A DNA stretch of 64,000 bases. Origin: Fennellomyces sp. T-0311 (taxonomy: Eukaryota > Mucoromycota > Mucoromycetes > Mucorales > Lichtheimiaceae). Numbering within the stretch: the stretch's first letter is position 1; every line of letters starts with the position of its first letter. The stretch lies in the NCBI GenBank assembly GCA_025266875.1, contig JALLLT010000008.1, positions 62,001 to 126,000 of the forward strand. The letters run 5' to 3'. Both the position numbers and the translations under genes were made by a program. The notes beneath the pieces were generated by a model, which had not been told where the DNA came from, ran no database searches, and saw only the letters and a program-made list of their open reading frames with translations. This document shows positions 47,063-58,812 of the stretch, one piece after another.

Positions 47063-48041
47063 TCAGAAGAGCTTGGTCCAAATAACAAGCACAATCAGTG
47101 CGATCAGAATCAAAATAATCGCTGCCGTGATCATCTTGTTCGTGGCCATGCTGTCAATCCGTGTGAGTGTGCCTTCCGCCACCTAGCCATCTGTGTGTTG
47201 CTTACCGGCGTGCCATGCCCTTGAGAGTCTTGGATGCCTTGTCAATGTACGAATCCGCCTCCGAGAGCTAGCATACCGTCAGTCACATCCTGGGCCCACG
47301 CACATACACTCTTCCCCCGCAAGCAACATACTGTGTCTCTAGCACGCAGCATTGTTTCACGCTGGCCCTTAAGTGTGCTCAGAATGTTAATGCCAATGCC
47401 CTCTGTCTCCAAGGCCAGACGATGACTGTCTTCTAACCGCCGGCTCGATTCGCCCAGACGTTCCGTCCCGGTTAACAAGCGTTGACGCTGATCCATAGTC
47501 GACGCATCCAAGTCGCTTTGACTACTGTTTGCATAATCTCCAAGCAGTTCATCACGTTCTGTGCTTCGATTAGGCGCCACAGCACTGGCTCGTCGCTTAT
47601 ATCACGTTAGGTTCCAGTGAATCAATCGCAACTCCTAGCCTACCAAGTCGCGTTTCATCTTCTCGCCCTCGGACTTGAACAGTCGAAGCTTTGCTTGGAG
47701 ACGGGTACGAGACGGTGACGGCACATTCAAGATCTCCATTTCCATTTGACCGAGCTATCATGAACAGGATTGTTAGTTATGCTTTATCTAGTGCGAGCCA
47801 ATTAATCAAGCTTACAATTTCATCGACCTCGTCCAGTTCGCGTTCGGCAGCTCGAACGGTTGCCTTGCGTTGTTCTATGGGGAAGGCTATGAGCTTCTTT
47901 TTTTCCATACAGAATGAAGGACATACCTCCGCTTTGGCTAGGAATCTGCTGCTCAATTTTCTGGCGAATGCCATCGCTCACTGTCTGAAAGTCTTGCTCG
48001 TAACTCTGGAAAAGATCTGAACCTCCTGTAGAAGAAGCCAT
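47063..48041 (-). CDS. VTI1: Vti1-type Qb-SNARE
   Basis: Six exons, 48041-47927, 47874-47816, 47754-47644, 47595-47332, 47267-47206 and 47150-47063, sum to 699 nt, 232 residues. The N-terminal Habc-like helices begin with FQSYEQDFQTVSDGI and contain ELDEVDEILGQMEMEI and SRTRLQAKLRLFKSEGEKMKRDL. The SNARE motif includes SSRRLEDSHRLALETEGIG and the zero-layer Gln in TLKGQRETM. The protein ends in a single C-terminal membrane anchor (ITAAIILILIALIVLVIW). Vti1 acts in Golgi, endosome and vacuole fusion complexes. Confidence 0.93.
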
Positions 48042-48487
48042 TTGATAAATGTCGTAAGAAAGAGAGTGCGGTATGCCGAGCCCAATCTGGTCGTTCCGAC
48101 TTGGCAACTGGCAACTCCGATACTGTTTGCTTGCTTGGTTACGCTTAGCTTAGGGCAAACATCGCATCACCGAGCGTGTGTAAGTACATGATCACTAACA
48201 AACCGTACTTCTTTGTTACGAAGCATATTAATGGGGATAGGAGATATGATCCGCGTCCCTCTCCGTTCCTACCGTTTAGAGGGGGGGGGTGCAGTAATGA
48301 TCTCATTTCAATTGGTAGTACTTCATGCATGATTGAACCGTGCAGATGATTGTCACTCTGCAACATAGACTTCGATTGGCGTCAGATGACAATCAATACA
48401 TTTGAGATTATTACAGTGACTAGATGTGACAACTAATAGCTATACAATTTAGTGCTTTACGACTACCTGGTACAATTATAGGCCTAC

Positions 48488-48567
48488 GAGCACGTCACCT
48501 GTCTCGCGACGCTCGACTGAATGATCCCCTTCGCTGCGCTTCGGGTCATTCAACGGTGAGCCGGCTC
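48488..48567 (-). repeat. 80-bp hairpin-rich dispersed element, copy 3
   Basis: Complement of copies 1 and 2: begins GAGCACGTCACCTG and ends with the palindrome GAGCCGGCTC, with the TGAATGATCCCC/GGGTCATTCA stem inside. It lies 43 kb from copies 1 and 2 and in the opposite orientation. Confidence 0.75.
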
Positions 48568-48587
48568 GTCATCTAAACCTTATGGCC

Positions 48588-48666
48588 GAGTCGTTACCTG
48601 TCTCGCTTTGCTCGACTGAATGAGCCCCTACGCTACGCTTCGGGTCATTCATCGGTGAGCCGACTC
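48588..48666 (-). repeat. Hairpin-rich dispersed element, copy 4 (diverged)
   Basis: Same layout as copy 3 but with more changes (GAGTCGTTACCTG start, GAGCCGACTC end, TGAGCCCC arm). It lies 100 bp after copy 3 in the same orientation and is followed by CTAAACCCTATTACTAAACC. Confidence 0.7.
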
Positions 48667-49302
48667 AGCCATCTTAAATCCTATATTACACCCGGACACT
48701 AAACCCTATTACTAAACCCTAACAACCCTAACACTAAGTATATGACATGCACATATTTATATTATTGCTTAGAGACAACCGCTTGCTGAAATAAGCTTTT
48801 GAAATTTATTATACAGAAGTATTGGTACAGTATAGTAATTCCTTGTATCGTGTATCGTCCTTGTTAGAGTTTGCTATCCCGGTCTGATGGGTGAGAAGTA
48901 CCTGAGTGTAGTCATCTTGGATGGAGCACAGACGGCTCAGATGCTTATACCCCATGACTCCTCTGCCGTTTTGGCATCGGGAAGCGCAAACAGGAGATAG
49001 CTAGACGTCTGTAAGAGATGTGACCATTACCTATGAGCCACTAATATTTAACGTAAACTTACATATCTGTCCAATGTAGCATGGTCATCCTGCACCTATG
49101 CTGAGGTAGCATACATTCAGTCCATTTATTTTATGATTAGAAAATAAGTTAGCACATTGCTATACATATATAGGAAGTACAAATATTTCTTTTGCCTTGT
49201 GGAATGGTGTTGAACACATTGTTGCAAGTGCTATCCGCTATCGACGATTATCATCAATACGGAAGGAAGAAGAGATTCATGAGCCAGGATTTTGATTGAC
49301 AC

Positions 49303-49561
49303 CTAAGTATTTGTTGCCCCTTGGCTTTTTTCTGAAATCTCAATTCTCATTCGAAGTTGCATACAACTAACTTTCAAAAATATCGGCGCGTCTATTAACT
49401 TGCTGTTCAGCAGTGTCATAGATGTAAATCTCGGTGAAACTGGGAGGGACGTTTCCTTCAGGTACCAATGGACTAATTCGGTGGTATATGCCATCGTGGA
49501 TGCGAAACGCATATGCTCCATTGCGAGCATTGATATCGTTATGTTCGACCATAGCACCCAA
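49303..49561 (-). pseudogene. Helitron helicase-like fragment
   Basis: Minus-strand frames contain NARNGAYAFRIHDGIYHRISPLVPEGNVPPSFTEIYIYD and VNRRADIFES. This is the conserved stretch of fungal Helitron proteins (GxYxFRIHGxxYHxIGxL...P.F.Q.YIYD). Only this piece is readable, and there is a frame change near 49370. No replication-initiator HUH motif or full helicase follows, so it is a relic. Confidence 0.6.
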
Positions 49562-51311
49562 AGACTTAATCAGAAATGCAGTGTTGTACTTGCAAATGTT
49601 ATAAAAAATGATTTCTCATTAGGCCAGAGTCATCCGGCAAGTTAAGAAGTTGAGGTGGGGCAGGGATGGGAGGAAGATCGACAATACCATGGCAGAAGCA
49701 GATTTGGTAGGCTCGACCTATTTCTTCATTCACGCGACTATCTTCTCAGGGCCAGACACGCGCACTACACGCATCACGCTGGACATCCATTACCGGCAAA
49801 ACATGTCTTTGATAGTTAGCCGATTCCTTACCGTCGACAATATTGGCGCCAGAGACACAGGCGACAGCAAGCTGGCTATGATAAGCCGCAAGTGGTTGAG
49901 GTACCCTGCGAGTATGACAGCCACGTTGAGCGTGATTATGACGTCCCAGAGGGGAATACATGGCCTTCCACATGATTTTTCTGCGGAATGCTTACTTCGA
50001 TGAGTCCAACCAAATCATTTTTTTTTTATGTTCGCATTCGAGCCATTTGAGCGATGAGTAGATCTCACAATATTGATTTCAGCATTTTGATTCAAAATCT
50101 CGGTAGCAGTTTTATCAAGGAAGTTTTCACTCATGGCAGAGGCAGTTATAAAGATTCTTATAAAGACTTTCAACACAAAGAGCCAGGGTATAAAAAAACG
50201 GTGCCTGTATTCCAAATAAGGAAGGAGATTTCTGGAGGGTTTTCGGGAGTTGTCTATTATATTATAGATAGATATCGCATGTCTGGGCATCAGTAAAAAA
50301 TTTACAATTGATAGTGTTAACTTACCAGGTTGGGACACGCGCCATCCGTGTCAACATACCAGAAACGACTCCTCTGGTCGGCCCTGGCCAGCAGGACCTG
50401 CATACGGACCGTATGCCAGGTATGGAGAGGGGGGTGAGCCAGTGCTCTGAAGCAATCAATGATCAGTTTTGAAGGTCGTACTACTCATGGGAATGAACAA
50501 CTTACCGCTTGGTTCTCGATCATTGCAAAGGCTAAAGAAGAAAAAATGGAAGCAGTCTTGGCACGCTGCTTTATGTCTCCATTTTTTAATTTCAAACCTT
50601 CCTCCAATCCCATTTATTGACAGCAATAAAGGCGAGAATGAAACCAGATACTCGAGTTACTTGGCTGCGCCATTGTTTATCCCGACTTTTACCAGTAGTG
50701 TTTACAGAGCGCATTGCATGGATGTGCCATCTCCATACATTGTAGATGCAAGTCGGTGGGGAACAATCGATCACCTAAAAAAGTAGAATAATGGTCATTC
50801 ATGGCTGACAAGATGCCATTAAGGTTCACGTCGAAGTATTGTTGGCCACTTTTTACCGCCTTGTATGGCGAGATCAGGTTTCGTCGAAACATCACCGGAC
50901 AAAAATTAGTACAGGCAATACTCTTTTCTAGGGACCTACGGAGTGTGGTAACTCCTGCTGGTACGGCAACTACGAATACTTATGCAGAGCATGATGAGGC
51001 GCGCGTTGTTGAAAGGGCAGTACTTACTACAAATGGCTGTCTTCACACCATTAAATATGTGCGATTCAACGCTTTCTTAAATAGTTAACAGGATTACGTA
51101 GTCTATTCCTATTTATCCAGTATTGATGGGAACGAATAGCTGTGTATATAGTACAGTGCAACAAAATAAAACAGAATTGACACCAACATAACGGGAAATC
51201 ATTGTTTGAAGGCACGTACCATCAATTTTTTTCATAACTAGTATATATTATTAGACGGCAACAAGATTCAAGACAAAACCATAAAAGCAGTGTTATTTGG
51301 ATTTGAAAGTA
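49562..51311. other. Unassigned region beside the Helitron relic
   Basis: Several open frames of 60-107 codons on both strands, none with a recognisable motif. Some may be remains of the same transposon. No gene is called. Confidence 0.4.
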
Positions 51312-53114
51312 CTATGCTATTGTCACAGGTGCAAGCAGTTTCTGGACATTACTATGTCTTGGCGTAATGCGCACTTGATACCTTCGTGGTGCAAACGTCG
51401 GTGACTGGATATGGCGTGGATTTTCGACGTCCAATAGCGCTTCAGTGGTACGATCGATCTTATAACAACTCAATAGCCCAGATGCCGCCAAGAACAGACT
51501 GCGTTCTGCTAAATGAATACCAACACATACTCTGCGTCCAGTTGAGAATGACAGGTGTGGCCGGTCTTCAGTTGTCTGGCTAAACTTGTCTCGACCTTTA
51601 CGTTGAACATATGCCATATGTCGCTCTGGGATAAACTTGTGTGGCTCTGGGTACTGGATAGGGTCCTGGTGAATAGCATGCAGATTGATTATTACGGTCG
51701 TTTGTGCGGGAATAAACCAGCCTTTGTAAGTATCGTCCTGGCTCGTTGCGTGTGGGACAGAAAGAGGAGCAGGGGGCCGGAGTCGAAGGGTTTCCAAAAT
51801 AACGCACTGCAGATAGGGAAGATCCGGTTCTAGCCATAATATTATCAGTTATTGCTCTCCGGCCTAGACTTAGTTTTCAAAATACTAACTTACCGTCTTC
51901 ATGCCGGGGCAAACGCACCAAACCAACATTTGCCTTGATTTCTTCATATACTTTGTATTGAACTTCTGGATGGTTAGCAAGTAGGGCAATCATCCATTCC
52001 AACGTAGACGCTGTCGTTTCAGATCCTATGGAAGGGTAAGTGACTGAAACTCAATTCTTTTTCCATAACCTTACCAGCCCCAATAAACAAAGAAGCAAAG
52101 CTAATGATCTGTAAATCCGTCAAGCTTCCATTGGCCAATACTTCGCTTACGAAGCAGTCTTCTACCGCTGTCTGTGTCTTGAGGGTTTCCAATAGCCCAC
52201 CATAAAACTCAACCATCTTTTTCCGCACATCAACAAACTCTGCTCGAGAACTGGGTAGTATCTTTTGCAGTATGGGAAAAAATTCTCGTATCTGCTCACT
52301 TGGACCCAGTAAGGCTGCAATCCGTTCGGTCAACGCAAATGCTTGATGCAACTTTGGATCGCCAGGCTTAAATGAGCCTATACCACCAAACGCTATTGCC
52401 AGAATGCTCGTCATGGTAAAGTGTTCGATATACATGGTCAGTGTAATAGGCCGTTTAGCATTTTCTTGACTGGCCTCCCATATGTTGCGCAGGAGTGTTG
52501 TCCTTCGCTCATCAAGAATAGGTTGATACAGATCGATCTTTTTCTTGACCAAGTTGGTATGCGCTTTTTTTTCAGTTTCAATATTAGCAAAAAGCGAAAG
52601 CATAGGTTACAGGAACCTCACTCACCAATACGTCTCAAATAGCGCCAAGATGGGCCGTAGGGATAGAATGCAAAGCCACCACCTTTGTCAACTAGTAATA
52701 AAATAAGATCACAGAAAGTCGAGTACTAATTGATTTTAAGTATGTACCTCCATCCATAAGATCATTCACAAGTGTATCTGGCAAGTTTCTGGACGAGTAA
52801 GTCGTACTTCTGTCAACAATAAGCTGCTTTACTGCTTCCTTTGAATTCAAAATAATCCAGCGTTTGGTGCCGCATTGTATCGTAAACACCGGTCCTTTCA
52901 CAATACTCCAACGGCGAAGGAGCTCTTGCAATGGAATACCGCGTGCAAAGTGAGGCAGGTGACCGACCACTGGGAACCGCCAAGGTGCGTATGGGGGATA
53001 GGCCTCTGACTTTTGATTCGTGCTGACTACCAGTAACGCAATAATCACTGCTGTAATACCAAGTACCGTGACAGTGTCGAAAGTGGTAAGTAAAGTTGAT
53101 ATTACTGCCATCAT
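51312..53114 (-). CDS. Cytochrome P450 monooxygenase
   Basis: Exons 53114-52748, 52691-52626, 52563-52075, 52025-51894 and 51829-51312, total 1572 nt, 523 residues. An N-terminal membrane anchor (VTVLGITAVIIALLVV) and the proline hinge YPPYAPWRFPVVGHLP place it in the ER membrane. The I-helix oxygen-binding motif reads AGSETTAST, the K-helix ExxR is ETLRLRPP, and the heme loop is FSTGRRVCVG with the axial Cys. It is a microsomal monooxygenase using NADPH-P450 reductase; the substrate is unknown. It resembles the CYP509-like families typical of Mucoromycota, but the assignment is a guess. It stands alone beside repeats with no biosynthetic neighbours, so a cluster is unlikely. Confidence 0.92.
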
Positions 53115-53627
53115 ATCATAAGCTCTTAGTAATATCTAATTTTTAGGAACGTTGTATTTAAAGTTGGCGACCTCTTTTGTTCGCCTAATATGGTGAAATT
53201 CCGTACGATTGGCTAGTCATGCATTACATTGCATCTCCACATATTTCACCCTTACTTTCTAAAAGCGCTTTTTGACAACCAAAAGATTGAAGCATGTTAT
53301 TTGCCTCATCACACTGGATTAGTAACGCTGGATCAAAAAATTGGATTACTAATGTTGCATTAGTAATTGTGATGCTTTATTTTTACACAATGCTACACGG
53401 AGATTCAAATCAAGTTTGGTAGGCCAGGTTTGGCAAAAGTCGTGATCTCTGACTGTGGCACTATGTGTGCTTCCCCCATAATCTCGGACCTTGGGAATAA
53501 AAAAACAAAGTATTTAGTTGTTCAAAATCAAGAAAGAGGCTGAAGAGTTCTACTTTTGGATGATAAGCGTAATTTTTTTTCTTAAAGGCCAATGCAGTTA
53601 CCAGGAACCCTGGCAAAAATAAGGCTG
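53115..53627. other. Intergenic, P450 promoter side
   Basis: About 0.5 kb. TTAGTAATCC-like words recur in both orientations near 53320-53375. A short minus-strand frame ending at 53461 is noted under the next entry. Confidence 0.4.
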
Positions 53628-53861
53628 CTAATGAATTACGGTACACAGAAAGCAACAATAAACGGGGTACCAAAGATTAAGCATGGTATTATATGACGTA
53701 TGGATAGGAAAAGCCTCTTGGCAGATTATATCAACAAAGAGGGAACGATGATTCGAATAGTAGTTCATATACCATTGTGCTATGATGCGTGGTCCATATA
53801 CGTAGAAGAATAAGTAAGAGAACAAATGAGCGGCGCAGAACAACAAAATCTTGAATGCCAT
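53628..53861 (-). CDS. Hypothetical small membrane protein
   Basis: A 77-residue open frame that starts with a hydrophobic helix (ILLFCAAHLFSYLFFYVYG) and has tryptophan/tyrosine-rich text after it. A second frame (53673-53461) continues with hydrophobic sequence (LAALFLPGFLVTALAF), which suggests an intron or frameshift, but I found no splice that joins them in phase. No family is recognised. It could be chance. Confidence 0.25.
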   Translation of the reverse strand: MAFKILLFCAAHLFSYLFFYVYGPRIIAQWYMNYYSNHRSLFVDIICQEAFPIHTSYNTMLNLWYPVYCCFLCTVIH

Positions 53862-55629
53862 GATACAACCATGTATTATTTATTATATTCGCAACCTATT
53901 GCAGTTTATTTGACGTTTTCTACCTATTATTACATACGTAGCGCCGCAAATATTTCTTGTTATTGATAAATGCAGCTATATGTTAGCAGCTCTGTATCAA
54001 ATTATTGTCGAGGAGTAGGGGATTACTGAAATATCCATTGCCTTGTATCCAGTATTAAGTTGCTTGCTTCTCATCCACCATTGTGTGCTTACTAATGATT
54101 AAGTAACATATTAATAATAACTCGAATGAGTTAGATGAACCTCGTACGGATTTAAAATTGCCTTTCATGGTCAGTACTCATCTTACACGACGACCATATG
54201 ACTCCGATGCTAAAGTGAACACAAACTGTATTTGCCAACGACCAGCGTCAGTCTATGAATAGTATTACTAACCATGATGCTTGAACCAAGATAGCATAAA
54301 AATATCAACGAAAATAATACGCCAAGAGGCCCCTAGTTAAATCAATACAGTTGCTGCTTAAGAATCGAGTTGGGTACAATAACAACAGTTTAATGGGCGT
54401 TGTAGGTCATAGAATCCGGATAACATTTTCAGCGGTCGCATAGGTGATATCGCATGACTTACGTCGTTCATTACCTTATGAGGCTTAAATTGTATAGAGT
54501 ATCGTGGGTGAAACGTATCGGTATGAAGAACGGCAGCTCCGCGCATATCTTATTGATATAGTTGACGTGAAACAAAATTTAAAGGTTAAAATGGTCGGTC
54601 ATAGTTTTGTACGACACGTACCATGCCGGCGGATCGTAATTTATTGGAGGTACGTATGGTATGGAAGTCCCGATACTCGCTTTACTTCTCATAGTGGAGA
54701 GAGCTCTACGTACCTAGCACAGCGCTTACTATATCGTTCTTATAAAAAAGTAGTTTGTCGGGTACTGTGAACATCTGCCTTATTAACGTATTCGCGCGCC
54801 AAATAGTTGAATCTAATGTATAAAGAATCTTCTAGGCGCTTTGGATAGCATAGTTACTTTTGTAATTCGTCCATGTAACGTACGTACGTAACCACTAGAT
54901 ATCCCCATATGCATTCCGCGATTTCAGAGATACATCGACAACAAAGATAGCGGTTAATTGAGCATTCTACCAATTATCAACGAGGGGATCATGGTGCTCT
55001 TTGCGTAATTAGTCAGCCTACAGTTCCCCCACCTGATTTCGCCAAGATACTTCCTATTATTTGGTCGTGAAAGCCGCTTCGTGCCGAGTACTTTAACACA
55101 GAACAAATCCCGTGTTTTGCAGCGTTCTTTTTTCTGTGTTACTTACGGGACGTCGCGCAAGGTGGCTGAGGGGTAAAATATGATCGGTTCGGTGGGCCTA
55201 GCATGACGAGAATGCCAATATTTACATGTTACGGGCCTATATATGTTTTTTTTCAATTGTTGGATTGGGAATTAACATATTACAAGGATCGCCAGGAAAG
55301 TTGAATTCATTCAAACTATTTTTAAACGTAAATTATGCTTTTTCGCGAGTTGCAAGTCTGTACTACATTTCATCTTCTTGACGTATAAAAAGTCGTCTAT
55401 TTTGAGTTGGAGCTTCAGCCTCTTTGCATTTACATACCAACGTAATCGCTTTAGCCACGTTTTATGAACTTTTCCTCAATTGATATGGATCGTGTACCAC
55501 AGCTTAAAGCCGCTATAACTGACCCTTGCATTTGAAGGTGGTTAATTTTTAGGGGTGTAGGGTGATATTTTGCAAGTCAGCCGAGCTTGCCTGACAACAA
55601 ACTCCCTTTCACGGATACGAAAAGAGAGC
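53862..55629. other. AT-rich spacer, 1.8 kb
   Basis: No gene seen. A TATAAAAAG word lies at 55384-55392, 240 bp before the methyltransferase ATG, and could be its core promoter or chance. Confidence 0.45.
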
Positions 55630-56541
55630 ATGGCAACGGCACCGCGAATCTACCAATTCCCAAAGCTATTCAAACGAATCAGCAATCAAAAGCAACGATT
55701 CACGAAGCATTTTATTGATTTACGAGAATCTAGACCTTACCGGTTAGAGCACCAATCTGTGATCGTACCAGGACTTAAAATGCTTCGCGAATTACGCGAC
55801 GACGGGTTTCGATTGCGATCGCTGGTGGTAACAGCGGAAAAAGAGCCGCATGATGAAAGCGCGATCAAGCACCCGGCGATCGATGTGTTGAAGAATCCGG
55901 ATGCATTTCCTGCAGAAAAGTACTTTGTGTGCGATGTTGATCTGACACGGCGAATTCTCGGCACGGCGTCAAGGCCCGGACGACACGAGATCTTTGGCGA
56001 GTTGGAGCTGAAAGATCTAGAGATTCCTTCCGATTGCGATCGACTACTGGTTTTTGATCACGTCAATGATCCTGGGAACCTCGGAAACCTTGTACGAACG
56101 GGTAAAGCTCTCGGGTGGAACGCGGGATTGATTACGACAGGAACCTGCGATATGTACAATGACAAGACAATTCGGGCATCGCGCGGAATGACGCTCAAAT
56201 GGCCGTATGAGTTCGTCAAGGTGCCTGATCTGGTCGCATATTTGAAGGAACGCCACATGACACCGCTGGTGGCTGACATGCTGCCTGACTCTGCAACGGA
56301 TGCGTGGACACCCGAAGGATCGAGCATTTGCTTTTGGAACTTTCACGGCAGCAAGCAGGGCGTGCCAAAACGGCCAGCCCTGATCCTCAGCTCAGAGCAT
56401 CACGGGGTGCAAGGCCTGGATGAGGAGCTGCGTGTGTCGATACCGATGGAACGTGGGGTGGAGTCGCTGAACGTCGCTATGGCGGGTGGCATGGTGATGC
56501 ATGAACTGAACAGACTGCTACGAACAAACAATATAAAATAA
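55630..56541 (+). CDS. SpoU/TrmH-family RNA 2'-O-methyltransferase
   Basis: A single exon of 303 residues, one of the few intronless larger genes here. The C-terminal half carries the three SpoU motifs that form the knotted SAM site: motif 1 VFDHVNDPGNLGNLVRT, motif 2 ALILSSEHHGV and motif 3 VSIPMERGVESLNVAMAGGMVMHEL. The N-terminal half is a substrate-binding region like that of mitochondrial rRNA methyltransferases of the MRM3/RNMTL1 type. An organelle target is plausible because of the basic start (YQFPKLFKRISNQKQR), but not proven. The first ATG in the frame was used. Confidence 0.85.
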   Translation: MATAPRIYQFPKLFKRISNQKQRFTKHFIDLRESRPYRLEHQSVIVPGLKMLRELRDDGFRLRSLVVTAEKEPHDESAIKHPAIDVLKNPDAFPAEKYFVCDVDLTRRILGTASRPGRHEIFGELELKDLEIPSDCDRLLVFDHVNDPGNLGNLVRTGKALGWNAGLITTGTCDMYNDKTIRASRGMTLKWPYEFVKVPDLVAYLKERHMTPLVADMLPDSATDAWTPEGSSICFWNFHGSKQGVPKRPALILSSEHHGVQGLDEELRVSIPMERGVESLNVAMAGGMVMHELNRLLRTNNIK

Positions 56542-56580
56542 TAAAATGGGGGGCGGGAGCCTGCGTTGGGGGTGCGACGC

Positions 56581-56588
56581 TATAAATA
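56581..56588 (+). promoter_or_regulatory. TATA box, probably of the MADS-box gene
   Basis: TATAAATA only 40 bp after the methyltransferase stop and 323 bp before the MADS-box ATG. This implies a long leader, pyrimidine-rich at its start. Confidence 0.5.
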
Positions 56589-56910
56589 GGTGTGCGGCAA
56601 TTGCAGTTTTTTCTATTTATATTTGACGACTCTTGTTCCTTTACACGACCCTTTTTTTTCGCAATCCTTTTTTTGCGCTTTCACTCTTAATTATAGCAAC
56701 TCACCTCTAAGACACACAGGTAACCAGCGCAGTGGAGCTATCGAAGACTGCAGCATACTGTTCATTGCGCAATGACTCATTGCGCGCACGTTGAACCCGC
56801 CCAGTATGCCGTCTTCCTCCGCCGCTCCCTGACCCGCACCTGCCAATGGCCAATGCTCATATACTTTTTTAACTGTTGTCAGGTTTTCCACCATATCCAC
56901 CGTATAGCAA

Positions 56911-58476
56911 ATGGGACGAAAAAAAATTAAGATCCAGCCCATCCAGGACGACCGCAACAGACAGGTTTGTTAGCCTCGTTTGCAATATCAATCAACTCTT
57001 AACACTCTGCCCATCCAGGTCACCTTTTTGAAGCGCAAATATGGCCTGATGAAGAAGGCCTATGAGCTGAGCGTGCTCTGCAACTGCGACATTGGCCTGA
57101 TTATCTTCAACAACTCAAACAACAAGCTTGTGCAGTATGCAAGTAAGGACATGGACAAAGTCTTGCTACGCTACACCGAGGTAGGTTCACAAAGAAACAA
57201 GCATCTGTTTGTCGCCCTTCCCCACCCCCAGTTCTTTGGTACTAAATTGTTCGTCCTTTAGTATCAGGAGCCCCATGAGAGTAAAAACAACTTTGACGTG
57301 AGTTGAAAGTGATAGATGGACCGGGCGACAAAAGCGCGTGTGAGCTCATGCCACTCTTCGCCTTTTTAGTTTATGGATTCTGCGAACGATCATGCAAAGG
57401 ATCTGGAACCTTCGGATCAGGAGGATGACCCCGAATACCAGCACCAACACAACCAGCAGTCTGTGTCGCCCATGGCTACCGCTGCCTCGATGCCGCCTCC
57501 ACGGCAACATATGATGATGCCGCCACCACCGCCTCCACCAACACAGCCGCCAACCATGTACCACCACCCAGTCAAGCAGGAAGATTACGGATATAGCCAA
57601 CAGCAATCATTTGTGTACAATAGTAGTAATGTAACCACAGCCCCAACCACAATGACAACACCGTACCACCCAGATATGGTACAGCCGGTAAGCTTACTTT
57701 GATTGTTGTTAAAGCGTTACTGACTTTCGTGTTGTTAGACGGTACCCTCCACCTCGATTCCCCAATCAACGGCATTTCTCGGTCCGCGAGCAGCAGCTGT
57801 ATATCAACAGCCTCCACAGATGCAAACCATGCTAGTCCAACCGCCTCAGCAATATTCACGGCAGCCTATACCAGCACGACCTGCACGACCATCTTTGTCT
57901 CCACAGCCTGCACCCCTAAGCGCTTATAAGCCAGCCGATGCACAACAAGCATCGTCTTCGTCTTCATCCGCGTCGTCGCCTTCTACGTCCTCACTGTCGC
58001 AACCTGGGGCTACGATGGGATTTTCAGTGCCATCGTCGCAAGTGCGATCATCTCCACTGCTCAACAATGGCAATGACAAGAAGCCGCCGAACCTGCGGGT
58101 GCAGATACCGAACGAAGAACAACAACAAAATGCGCCGCAGCAGCAAACACAACAGCAAGCGCAGAATACTCGCATGGATAAGAAAGGCCCAGGATCGCCA
58201 TCATCAGCGTTACCTTCTCAGTTTGCGCAAAATCTACCTTCACCTTTCTCAATATATCCAGAATTCCTGCAACAAAATGAGTTACCCAGCCCGTTGAATT
58301 TCTCTGCCACGCCCACAACGTCTAACGCATTCAATTGGCCAACAGCTGCATCGGCTGCTGCCCAGCCTCGCTCGGATTATAGACCTTCTCCATTGGCCAG
58401 CAACCATTCTAAGCGACCCGAGGCTTCAGAAGCCGAGAACCAACGGATCAAGAAGATCAAACTCGAAGCTGTATGA
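56911..58476 (+). CDS. MEF2/Rlm1-type MADS-box transcription factor
   Basis: Exons 56911-56964, 57019-57180, 57262-57297, 57370-57687 and 57739-58476, total 1308 nt, 435 residues. Residues 1-57 are the MADS domain: [39 protein letters not shown], and [22 protein letters not shown]2-type extension follows ([19 protein letters not shown]). The rest is rich in Pro, Gln, Ser and His, a typical activation region, and ends with a basic [19 protein letters not shown] segment. In yeast the relatives Rlm1 and Smp1 respond to cell-wall or osmotic MAP kinases and bind CTA(A/T)4TAG. Such a role here is inferred from the family. Confidence 0.92.
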
Positions 58477-58726
58477 ACTACCACAAATATTCATGATATT
58501 TTCACCATGCAAAACCATCTTTCTTTCTCTCTCTCTATATCTTTCCCGCCATGCTCAATTTTCATGTAAACGCATATTCTTTCTCTTTTTTTCGTTTGTT
58601 AATGTTTTACATAAAATCCTCTACGCTTCATGTTTTTTCGCCTAAAGAGGTCAATTCCGACATTTGCTTCGGTCTTTTCCCAATATGGACTTCTCAGCTT
58701 CCTGGGGTAAAATGCTTACATGAGTC

Positions 58727-58812
58727 TGCTGAATAATCCAACTTTGAAAAATCCATTGCTGGGTAATCCGTAGCTGGATAATCGATTGCTGATTAATCGA
58801 ATAATCCGTTGC
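58727..58812. repeat. Imperfect tandem array of a 14-17-nt unit
   Basis: About five units of the form (G/A)A(T/A)AATC(C/G)(A/G)TTGCTG: AAAAATCCATTGCTG, GGTAATCCGTAGCTG, GATAATCGATTGCTG and AATAATCCGTTGCAG are the clearest. It lies 250 bp after the MADS-box stop and about 1 kb before the dehydrogenase start. Confidence 0.6.

Larger units (their letters stand above)
48042..49302. other. Intergenic with dispersed repeats
   Basis: Carries two hairpin-element copies (separate entries) followed at 48690-48735 by CCCTAA-type telomere-like words. The remainder (48740-49302) is AT-rich without a gene. Confidence 0.5.

Noticed and set aside
48690..48735. Telomere (CCCTAA repeats)
   Set aside because: Only a few irregular copies (CTAAACCCTATTACTAAACC), lying between ordinary genes; probably part of the dispersed repeat, not a chromosome end.
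55384..55392. TATAAAAAG as the promoter of the SpoU methyltransferase gene
   Set aside because: It is about 240 bp from the ATG, further than the other TATA boxes in the window except that of the MADS-box gene, so it was not called as a feature.
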